Shown here in pieces: positions 17,119-23,372 of a stretch of 29,773 nucleotides of DNA (positions are counted from its first letter, which is position 1; the number at the start of each line of letters is the position of its first letter). The notes beneath the pieces are model-generated. The model was not told the DNA's origin. It made no database searches and worked only from the letters and a program-made list of their open reading frames with translations. The stretch covers positions 1 to 29,773 of the forward strand of contig DASZCN010000116.1 in assembly GCA_035943095.1 (NCBI GenBank), in the 5' to 3' direction. The position numbers and the translations under genes are program-made. Source of the stretch: AG41 sp035943095 (lineage in GTDB: Bacteria > Gemmatimonadota > Gemmatimonadetes > Gemmatimonadales > GWC2-71-9).

Positions 17119-17234
17119 GTAGACGGCTAGACGTCGAGACGGTTAGCCGTTCGTAGGTCTGAGGGGTCAGGAAGGCGTCTTCCTGGCCCCTCTTCGCTAC
17201 ACTCCGCTAGCCGTCTGACCGTCTAGCCGTCTAC
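17119..17234. repeat. Inverted arrays of octamer tandem repeats enclosing a terminator
   Basis: The left arm reads as octamers AGACGGCT, AGACGTCG, AGACGGTT, AGCCGTTC. The right arm reads CTAGCCGT, CTGACCGT, CTAGCCGT, CTACC. The outer 15 nt GTAGACGGCTAGACG (17119-17133) is perfectly complementary to 17220-17234, and the 28-nt arms match at 24 positions. The terminator hairpin lies in the middle, so the whole 116 nt can fold as nested hairpins. Built from short units in opposite orientations, it resembles a REP/extragenic palindrome but no named family is recognised. Confidence 0.8.
17161..17192 (+). terminator. Strong hairpin terminator after the sigma-factor gene
   Basis: GAGGGGTCAGGAAG (17161-17174) pairs with CTTCCTGGCCCCTC (17179-17192) across a GCGT loop: 14 pairs with one G-T. 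A short TT follows, so the T-tract is poor, but the stem is very stable. Confidence 0.75.
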
Positions 17235-17243
17235 CTGTATACT
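17215..17243 (+). promoter_or_regulatory. Promoter of the lonN-glcDEF-ygfZ operon, predicted leaderless
   Basis: CTGACC (17215-17220), 17-nt spacer, TATACT (17238-17243). Transcription would start at about 17250, right at the ATG at 17251. No Shine-Dalgarno is present before that ATG, which fits a leaderless mRNA. The -35 lies inside the right repeat arm. Confidence 0.5.
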
Positions 17244-17250
17244 ATTACCA

Positions 17251-17937
17251 ATGCCCCGCGAGCTTGCCATTTTTCCGCTGCCGATTGTCCTGTTCCCCGG
17301 GGCTCCGCAACCCCTGCACATCTTCGAGCCCCGCTATCGCCAGCTGCTGTCTGATTGCCTCGCGGGCGACCGCCGGTTCGGAATCGCTTACGTAACACCC
17401 AACCGCGCGCCCGCCGCCGACGCCGCGCCCGATCTCGGCGACGTCGGCTGCGTGGCCTTGGTCCGCTCGACCGAGCCGCTGCCCGATGGGCGCTCCAACA
17501 TCCTGGCGGTGGGGGAGCGCCGCTTCGTGTTGCGCCGCTGGGTCACGGGGTCGCAACCGTATCGCGTGGCCGAAATCGAGGAGTTCGACGACGATCCGGT
17601 CGATGTCGCCGAGCTGGCCACGCTCGCGCAGGACGTCCGCGCCGGATTCGCGCGGCTCGCCCGGGCCCTCGGCGTACTCACGGAACGCTCGGACGAGGAG
17701 ATCGAGCTGCCGAGCGACCCCGCCCTCCTCTCCTTCCAAGTCGCGGCCGCCCTCGAGCTCGACCTGGAAGCCAAACGGACGCTGCAGGCGAGTCGGAACA
17801 CGAGCGTGCGGCTGCGCCAGCTGGCGGGCGTGCTGGAGCCCTTGGCGACCGATGCGGAGCGCCGCGCCGCGGTGCGACAGCGGGCGCGGGGAAACGGGCA
17901 GGGCGGACGCCACCCCGAGATCGAGCGCGCCACATGA
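17251..17937 (+). CDS. Lon N-terminal (LON substrate-binding) domain protein
   Basis: A 228-aa soluble protein made only of the LON substrate-binding domain; there is no AAA+ or Lon protease part. Seen: the signature MPRELAIFPLPIVLFPGAPQ with PLHIFEPRYRQLL, then RRFGIAYV, GCVALVRSTEPLPDGR, and GERRFVLRRW, followed by a mainly helical second half. Such stand-alone proteins occur widely and have no settled function; they are thought to bind unfolded or regulatory partners. The ATG has no Shine-Dalgarno and lies at the predicted transcription start. The stop overlaps the glcD start (ATGA), so it belongs to the glycolate-oxidase operon. Confidence 0.9.
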   Translation: MPRELAIFPLPIVLFPGAPQPLHIFEPRYRQLLSDCLAGDRRFGIAYVTPNRAPAADAAPDLGDVGCVALVRSTEPLPDGRSNILAVGERRFVLRRWVTGSQPYRVAEIEEFDDDPVDVAELATLAQDVRAGFARLARALGVLTERSDEEIELPSDPALLSFQVAAALELDLEAKRTLQASRNTSVRLRQLAGVLEPLATDAERRAAVRQRARGNGQGGRHPEIERAT

Positions 17938-19439
17938 CGAGGGGGTCGACCTCGCTGGTCGAAGCGCTCGCGGGGATCGTCGGGGCGCGGCACGTGCGCA
18001 CCGCGCTGCCGGAGCGCGTCACCTACGCGCGCGACGGGCTCCCCACCCACCGGCACGTCCCCGGCGTCGTGGTCCTGCCAGGGAGCCGTGATGAGGTCGT
18101 GGCGGTTGTGCGACTCCTCGCGGCCCTGCGCGTGCCGTTCGTGCCTCGCGGCGCCGGCACGGGGTTATCCGGCGGCGCGCTCGCCGACGCCGACGCGGTC
18201 CTCGTGGTGTTGACCCGGTTGAACAGAATCCTCAAGCTCGATCCTCAGAATCGCCTCGCCCTGGTGGAGCCCGGTGTCGTCAATTCGCGGCTCTCGGTCG
18301 CCGCGGCACCGTACGGCCTCCAGTACACGCCTGATCCGTCCAGCCAGACCGCATGCACCATCGGCGGGAACGTGGCGGAGAACGCGGGCGGCCCGCACTG
18401 CCTCAAGTACGGCGTCACCGCGAACCACGTGCTCGCGCTCGAAGTCGTGCTCGCGGACGGCCGCGTCGTCGAGCTCGGCAGCCCGGGCGGCGAGCCGTGG
18501 GGACCGGACCTGACGGGCCTCTTCGTCGGCTCGGAAGGCAACTTTGGGATCGCTACCCGGATCGCGGTGCGCCTGCTCCCCGTGGCGCGCGCCGTGCGCA
18601 CGCTGCTCGCCGACTTTTCCTCTCTGCGGACGGCCGGGGAGGCGGTGTCGGCGGTGATCGCCAGCGGCATCGTCCCTGCCGCGCTCGAGATGATGGATCA
18701 GTCGTGCATCCAGGCGGTCGAAGACTCGGTCTACGCGGCGGGCTACCCGCGCGATGCAGCGGCGGTGCTGCTCGCCGAGCTCGATGGCGGCCGAGAGGAG
18801 GCCGTGGCGGCGGACGCCGAGACCATCGAGGGCATCCTGCGCGCGCACGGCGCGCGCAGCGTCGTGGGGGCGGCGGACGCGAGACAGCGCGAGCGCCTGT
18901 GGCTCGGTCGCAAGAAGGCGTTCGGAGCCATGGGTCGCCTGTCACGTGACCTCGTCGTGCAGGACGCCGTGGTTCCGCGTTCCGCGCTCCCCGACGTCCT
19001 GGAGACGATCGGCCGGATCGCCGCCTCCTACGGGCTCACCGTGAGCAACGTGTTCCACGCAGGGGATGGCAACCTCCACCCCAACATCTCGTTCGACGGC
19101 CGAGTGCCCGGCCTCAGGGCCCGGGTCGACGCCGCGAGCGGCGAAATGATGGCGGCCTGCATCGCGGCCGGCGGGACCATCACCGGCGAGCACGGCGTCG
19201 GGCTCGACAAGCTGCGCTATATGCCGATGATCTTCGACGGCGACTCACTCGCGGCGATGCGGGCAGTGCGACGCGTGTTCGATCCCGATGAGCGGGTGAA
19301 CCCGGGGAAAGTGGTCCCCGTCCATGCGTGTCGGGAATGGGTCGGGGCCGGACGTCGGCATACGGAACGCGGAACGCGGAACGCGAGCGCGGACGTGCGT
19401 TCCGACTTCCGCGTTCCGACTTCCGCGTTGGAATCATGA
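17934..19439 (+). CDS. glcD: FAD-linked oxidase, glycolate oxidase subunit GlcD
   Basis: A 501-aa flavoprotein of the D-2-hydroxyacid dehydrogenase/glycolate oxidase family. The PCMH-type FAD domain (about 40-220) shows VVVLPGSRDEVVAVVRL, PRGAGTGLSGGA and PDPSSQTACTIGGNVAENAGG. The FAD-oxidase C domain carries NVFHAGDGNLHPNISFDG and ITGEHGVGLDK, with the family end RVFDPDERVNPGKVVPV. With GlcE and GlcF it oxidises glycolate (or D-lactate) to the keto acid and passes electrons to the quinone pool. Odd: after the normal family end there are about 35 more residues, the last about 26 encoded by a tandem-inverted repeat (tail RNASADVRSDFRVPTS). The stop overlaps glcE (ATGA). Confidence 0.92.
   Translation: MTRGSTSLVEALAGIVGARHVRTALPERVTYARDGLPTHRHVPGVVVLPGSRDEVVAVVRLLAALRVPFVPRGAGTGLSGGALADADAVLVVLTRLNRILKLDPQNRLALVEPGVVNSRLSVAAAPYGLQYTPDPSSQTACTIGGNVAENAGGPHCLKYGVTANHVLALEVVLADGRVVELGSPGGEPWGPDLTGLFVGSEGNFGIATRIAVRLLPVARAVRTLLADFSSLRTAGEAVSAVIASGIVPAALEMMDQSCIQAVEDSVYAAGYPRDAAAVLLAELDGGREEAVAADAETIEGILRAHGARSVVGAADARQRERLWLGRKKAFGAMGRLSRDLVVQDAVVPRSALPDVLETIGRIAASYGLTVSNVFHAGDGNLHPNISFDGRVPGLRARVDAASGEMMAACIAAGGTITGEHGVGLDKLRYMPMIFDGDSLAAMRAVRRVFDPDERVNPGKVVPVHACREWVGAGRRHTERGTRNASADVRSDFRVPTSALES
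19361..19433. repeat. Inverted arrays of GGAACGC / GCGTTCC-type repeats in the glcD 3' end
   Basis: The left arm has GGAACGC three times in tandem (19364-19384). The right arm has GTTCCGACTTCCGC twice (19399-19412, 19413-19426) plus a partial copy. GGAACGC and GCGTTCC are complementary, so the arms can fold around a GC-rich loop. It is translated as the GlcD tail and ends 3 nt before the glcE ATG. Confidence 0.8.
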
Positions 19440-20647
19440 GCCTCGTCGACCGGGTCCGCGCGCTGCTCGGCGACGACGCCGTAGACGTGGCCGCCACGCA
19501 CGATGGCGTTCCGCGCGTCGCGCCCGGATCCCCCGATGCCGTGGCGCTCCTGCTCGGCACGGCGCGATCGGAGGGCTGGCGCGTCCGGATCGAAGGCGCC
19601 GGCACCTGGCTCGCGGCGGACGCTCCGGCAGACATGGCGCTCACCACGCGGCGCCTCGACAAGATCCCCGCCATCGAGCCCCAGGACCTCTCCGCCACCG
19701 CCGAAGCGGGGATCGGATGCGATCTGTTGCGCCAGCAGCTCGCGGATCGGGGCACGTGGCTGGCGCTCGATCCGCCCGGGCTCGCGGGACGCACGCTCGG
19801 CTCCGTGGTGGCGACGGCGACCGCCGGCCCGCTGCGACAGGGGTTCGGCTCCATCCGCGATCACCTGCTCGGGGTCACGTTCGTCACGGGCGATGGACGC
19901 CTGGTGCAAAGCGGGGGCCGCGTGATGAAAAACGTCGCGGGATACGACCTCACGAAGCTCGAAGCGGGCGGCTTCGGGGCGTTCGGGGTGATCGTGCTCG
20001 TGCACCTGCGCCTGCGCGCCGTCCCACGAGCCGACCAGACGCTCGTGCTCGAGGGGTCGCGCGAAGACCTGGCCCGGGTGACCGACGACATCGCCGCGGC
20101 GGGCCTCCAGCCGGCCGCGCACGAGCTGCTTTCGCCCGCGCTCGCCCGACGGGAACGTTGGACGCTCGCCCTTCGGTTCGCGGGGTCGGCGGCGCTCGTT
20201 TCGGCCGAAGAGACGGGCCTCGGAGCCGCGACGGGCGGTCGGTTCACCGCCCTGCGCGCCGACGAAGCGCGCGCCCTGTGGACCCACGCCGCGGAAAGCT
20301 TCGCGGCGCGTCCGGTCGCGTTCCGCGTCGGCGGCCTTCCCGAGTCGGGCGACGAGCTGCTCGATCTGTTGCAGCACCAGGTGGGCGACGAGTGGATCTC
20401 GGCGAGCCCCGGCATCGGCGCGATTCGCTGGGGCGGCGAAACGACCGCCGACCGGCTCAGACGCCTGCGCCGCACGCTGGCCGGGCTCGAGGTCCCACTC
20501 ACCCTCGAGCGCGCCCCCTGGCCGGTGCGCGCCGCCGTCGGCCACTTCGGCGCCTACCGCGAAGGCGTGGGCCCGCTCGTGACCGGGCTCCGCCGCACCT
20601 TCGATCCGGGGGAAGCCTTCGTGGTGGCGGTCGAAGGGACGGAATGA
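19436..20647 (+). CDS. glcE: FAD-binding subunit of glycolate oxidase, GlcE
   Basis: A 403-aa FAD-binding protein of the GlcE type, shorter than GlcD and lacking the full oxidase C domain. Seen: GSPDAVALLLGTARSEGWRV, the FAD-loop region RIEGAGTWL, PPGLAGRTLGSVVATATAG, RDHLLGVTFVTGDGRLV, and the strongly diagnostic GGRVMKNVAGYDLTKLEAG. The start is the ATG at 19436, overlapping the glcD stop; longer in-frame starts would translate the repeat element. Position between glcD and glcF and the ATGA junctions on both sides support a three-subunit complex. Confidence 0.92.
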   Translation: MSLVDRVRALLGDDAVDVAATHDGVPRVAPGSPDAVALLLGTARSEGWRVRIEGAGTWLAADAPADMALTTRRLDKIPAIEPQDLSATAEAGIGCDLLRQQLADRGTWLALDPPGLAGRTLGSVVATATAGPLRQGFGSIRDHLLGVTFVTGDGRLVQSGGRVMKNVAGYDLTKLEAGGFGAFGVIVLVHLRLRAVPRADQTLVLEGSREDLARVTDDIAAAGLQPAAHELLSPALARRERWTLALRFAGSAALVSAEETGLGAATGGRFTALRADEARALWTHAAESFAARPVAFRVGGLPESGDELLDLLQHQVGDEWISASPGIGAIRWGGETTADRLRRLRRTLAGLEVPLTLERAPWPVRAAVGHFGAYREGVGPLVTGLRRTFDPGEAFVVAVEGTE

Positions 20648-21936
20648 CGGATCGACAGGGCTGGGAAGGGCTGGACACCTGCGTCCATTGCGGTTTCTGC
20701 CTGCAAGCGTGCCCCACGTTTCTCGCCACCGGAGACGAAGCCGACAGCCCGCGCGGCCGGATCGAGCTGATGCGCGGGCTCGAGGCTGGCGAGCTCGCCC
20801 CCGGCGACCCCGCCGTAGCGGCGCACCTCGACCGATGCCTCGGGTGCCGCGGATGCGAGCCCGTTTGTCCGTCCGGGGTGCGCTACGGCCAGGGGCTCGA
20901 GGCGGCCCGCGCGCTGCTCGCCGATCGGCGAGGTGTCCCACTCCTCGTGCGAGCCGCGCTGACGGCCCTGACAACCGCGGGCGCGTCGCGCGTGGTCTAC
21001 GCGCTGGCGCGCATGGTGCGGGCCACGGGCCTTCCTCGCCGCCTCGCGGGATGGGGCCGGGTTCGGTTTGCCATGGGGATGTTAGGCGCGTCCGCGCCGC
21101 CCCGTGGGCGGCGCGGGAGGTTGGGGAGGTTCGGGGAGGTTGGGGAAGGTTTGCACCGGAGCAGCCTCCCCCAACCTCCCCCAACCTCCCCCGTCTTGCT
21201 TTTCCGCGGTTGCATCATGGACGGACTTTTCTCCCACGTCCACGACGCGACGATCCGCACGCTCCAGCTCAACGGCTATGCGGTGGAGGAAGTGCCGGCA
21301 CAGGTATGCTGCGGCGCGCTGCACGCGCACGCGGGCCTGCGCGATGAGGCGCGCCGCCTCGCTGTGGCGAACGTCGTCGCGTTCGGTACCGGGGATGAAC
21401 CCATAGTGGTCAACAGTGCCGGCTGCGGGGCGATGCTCAAGGAGTATGGGCACCTCGTCGCCGGCGGGAAGGACGGGTCGGGAGCGGGGACGGGGGCAGG
21501 GGCTAGGTTCGCCGCGCGCGTGCGCGATGTAACCGAGCTCCTGGCGGACCGCGGTCCGCGGCCGGGCGCGCCGCTCGATACCACCGTCGCCTACGACCCG
21601 CCGTGTCATCTCCTGCACGCCCAGCGGATCGCCGATCCACCGGAGCGGGTCCTCCGTGCGATCCCGGTGCTGCGGCTCACCTCGATGCCCGACGCGGCGC
21701 AGTGCTGCGGCAGTGCGGGCTTGTTCACGCTGGTGGAACCTGAGATGTCGCGCGAGGTGCTCGCCCCGAAAATCGCCGCACTTGCTCAGGCCCGGCCTCA
21801 GGTCGTCGCCACCGGTAATCCCGGGTGCCTGATGCAGCTCGGTGCGGGCCTCGCCGCCGCCCGAGTCCCCGCCGTGGTGCGACACCCGGTCGAGCTGCTC
21901 GATGAGTCCTATCGGGCCGCGGGGTATTATGCTTGA
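20644..21936 (+). CDS. glcF: Iron-sulfur subunit of glycolate oxidase, GlcF
   Basis: A 430-aa protein that transfers electrons from the flavin subunits. Two [4Fe-4S] motifs are at C13/C16/C19/C23 and C65/C68/C71/C75. Two CCG (heterodisulfide-reductase type) domains follow: GCIMDGLFSHVHDAT with VCCGALHAHAG, and YDPPCHLLHAQRI with AAQCCGSAGLF and the NPGCLMQL ending. Odd: residues about 148-185, between the ferredoxin part and the first CCG domain, are encoded by a GC hairpin plus an inverted tandem-repeat element, giving a low-complexity linker rich in G, R, P and S. A second simple G-rich stretch near 21470-21505 encodes a GSGAGTGAGA run. The frame is intact through both. Starts at ATG 20644, overlapping glcE. 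Confidence 0.92.
   Translation: MTDRQGWEGLDTCVHCGFCLQACPTFLATGDEADSPRGRIELMRGLEAGELAPGDPAVAAHLDRCLGCRGCEPVCPSGVRYGQGLEAARALLADRRGVPLLVRAALTALTTAGASRVVYALARMVRATGLPRRLAGWGRVRFAMGMLGASAPPRGRRGRLGRFGEVGEGLHRSSLPQPPPTSPVLLFRGCIMDGLFSHVHDATIRTLQLNGYAVEEVPAQVCCGALHAHAGLRDEARRLAVANVVAFGTGDEPIVVNSAGCGAMLKEYGHLVAGGKDGSGAGTGAGARFAARVRDVTELLADRGPRPGAPLDTTVAYDPPCHLLHAQRIADPPERVLRAIPVLRLTSMPDAAQCCGSAGLFTLVEPEMSREVLAPKIAALAQARPQVVATGNPGCLMQLGAGLAAARVPAVVRHPVELLDESYRAAGYYA
21092..21192. repeat. Perfect 11-bp hairpin plus inverted GGGAGGTT / AACCTCCC arrays inside glcF
   Basis: CCGCGCCGCCC (21092-21102) pairs perfectly with GGGCGGCGCGG (21106-21116) around a CGT loop. Immediately after come tandem GGGAGGTTG-like units (21115-21151), a short loop, and CCTCCCCCAA repeated (21165-21174, 21175-21184, partial to 21192). 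The two arms are complementary. The whole element is within the glcF reading frame. Confidence 0.8.
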
Positions 21937-21939
21937 GGG

Positions 21940-22995
21940 ATGACGGAGCGAGAGACCGAAGCGCTCTCCCAGGTCGCGCGCGTGGAGCCCGGCGAGATCA
22001 CCACTGGGCTCGTCACGGCGTTGCAGACGGGCGCCGTCGTGTGTCGCGTTGACGCGGGTGTCCTGACGCTGGCCGGTCCAGGCGCGGTCACGTGCTTCCA
22101 AGGTCTCTTGACCAACGACGTGGAGTTGCCGGGCGACGGCTCGTTCGTCTACGGCGCGTTGCTGACGCCCAAGGGCATGATCGTGGTGGACGGTTGGGCG
22201 GCGCGACTGGACACCACGGTGACCTACACCGTACCGGCCGACGGACGCGACCGCGCGCTAGCGATCTTCACCCGCTCCGTGCCTCCCCGCCTCGCGCGGG
22301 TCAACGACCGTTCCGCTGACCTAGTGACGTACCGCATCGCGGGCCCCCGCGCGCTCGCCGTCGCAAGCGCAGCGGGGCTGGCGCTGCCCGACGCGCCGGG
22401 AAGAGTGCTTCGCGATGTGGGCCTGGACGGCGTGGAGACGGCGCGGGCGAGTGAGGGGGCGCCGTTCGTCCTGCAGATCATCGCCCCCGTCCCAGCCGCG
22501 CCGCTCCTGGCCGACCGCCTGCAGTCCGCCGGCGCGGTCTCGGCGGGAACGGCGGCGCTCGAGCTGCTTCGCGTCCTGGCCGGCTGGCCGCGGCTCGGCG
22601 CCGAAATGGACGACAGGACCATCCCGCAGGAAGTCCGGTTCGATGAAATCGGTGGCGTGTCCTACACCAAGGGCTGCTACACCGGACAGGAGACCGTCGC
22701 GCGGCTGCACTTCCGCGGTCACACCAACCGGCAGCTGCGCGGCCTCGTGTTCGATCCGGAGCCACCCATGGCTCCGGTGGGCGGCTGGAACGTCGTGACT
22801 CATGTGGATCGCGAGGTGGGGCGCGTGACTAGCCTCGCGTTCGTGCCGGACACAGGATTGCCAGGGGCCGGGCGCTGGATCGGCCTGGCCGTGATCCGCC
22901 GAGAGGTCAATCCGGGCGCGATGGTTCGCGCCGCGGGCCGCGACGCGCGCGTCGTCGATCTCCCGTTCGCCTTCCCCGCCGCCGCGCCGGCGTGA
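21940..22995 (+). CDS. ygfZ: YgfZ/GcvT-domain folate-binding protein
   Basis: A 351-aa protein related to the aminomethyltransferase GcvT. YgfZ proteins use folate and help maintain or repair certain Fe-S enzymes. The defining motif KGCYTGQE is at 244-251 with Cys246, followed by TVARLHFRGHTNRQLRGL. The N-terminal half shows GPGAVTCFQGLLTNDV and the LTPKGMIVVDGW pattern. The ATG at 21940 is 3 nt after the glcF stop; a GAGGG abuts it with no usable spacing, so initiation may depend on coupling. Being downstream of an Fe-S subunit gene suggests it serves GlcF maturation or repair, which is inference. Confidence 0.92.
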   Translation: MTERETEALSQVARVEPGEITTGLVTALQTGAVVCRVDAGVLTLAGPGAVTCFQGLLTNDVELPGDGSFVYGALLTPKGMIVVDGWAARLDTTVTYTVPADGRDRALAIFTRSVPPRLARVNDRSADLVTYRIAGPRALAVASAAGLALPDAPGRVLRDVGLDGVETARASEGAPFVLQIIAPVPAAPLLADRLQSAGAVSAGTAALELLRVLAGWPRLGAEMDDRTIPQEVRFDEIGGVSYTKGCYTGQETVARLHFRGHTNRQLRGLVFDPEPPMAPVGGWNVVTHVDREVGRVTSLAFVPDTGLPGAGRWIGLAVIRREVNPGAMVRAAGRDARVVDLPFAFPAAAPA

Positions 22996-23002
22996 GCCTC
23001 GC

Positions 23003-23044
23003 CCCGGGCTGACAAACGAAAAGCCCGGGCACCTACTCCCGGGC
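23003..23044. terminator. Bidirectional terminator between ygfZ and the Met-rich lipoprotein gene
   Basis: On the plus strand CCCGGGCT (23003-23010) pairs with AGCCCGGG (23022-23029). On the minus strand GCCCGGG (23044-23038) pairs with CCCGGGC (23029-23023) and is followed directly by TTTTCGTTT, a good intrinsic terminator for the leftward gene. The two hairpins share the CCCGGG at 23024-23029. Confidence 0.75.
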
Positions 23045-23071
23045 ATCGTCACCGCTCGGTACGGCGAACGT

Positions 23072-23308
23072 TTACGGCTTCTTCTTCGGAGCGGGCTTGG
23101 CGGCCGGCTTCGCGGCGGGGGCCATCATCTTCTTCGACGTGTCGGCCATCATCATGTGCTTCGAGGTGTCCGCCATCATCATCCCTTTGGACGTGTCCGC
23201 CATCATCATGTGTGACGTGTCCGGCGGCGTTGCGGCTGCGGGTTTCTGCTCCTGCTTTTGACACGCGCCCATCGCCACGAGAGCGAGGACCATTGCAATA
23301 CGCTTCAT
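23072..23308 (-). CDS. Small Met-rich repeat lipoprotein
   Basis: 78 aa. The signal peptide MKRIAMVLALVAMGAC ends at a lipobox-like Cys16. The body has three copies of a nine-residue repeat (MMMADTSKG, MMMADTSKH, MMMADTSKK at 34-60) plus a final MM, then an Ala/Pro/Lys tail ending in PKKKP. The start is certain: AGGAG (minus strand, 23318-23314) is 5 nt upstream of the ATG. It has its own terminator. I do not recognise a named family. Methionine triplets with a His could bind soft metals such as Cu(I), as in periplasmic Met-rich proteins, and the Lys tail could contact peptidoglycan or acidic polymers; both are inferences. Confidence 0.8.
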   Translation of the reverse strand: MKRIAMVLALVAMGACQKQEQKPAAATPPDTSHMMMADTSKGMMMADTSKHMMMADTSKKMMAPAAKPAAKPAPKKKP

Positions 23309-23372
23309 GCGGGCTCCTGTATGGAATAGAGACTGGCTGTAGGGGGCGTTCGGCCGTGGAAAACCTAGCGGC

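Noticed and set aside
17119..17234. CRISPR array
   Set aside because: Units are 8 nt with no spacers and the two arms are inverted; no cas genes.
19217..21184. A 655-codon minus-strand frame over glcD/glcE/glcF
   Set aside because: Antisense to three recognised subunit genes, Arg/Ala/Gly-rich, no motif.
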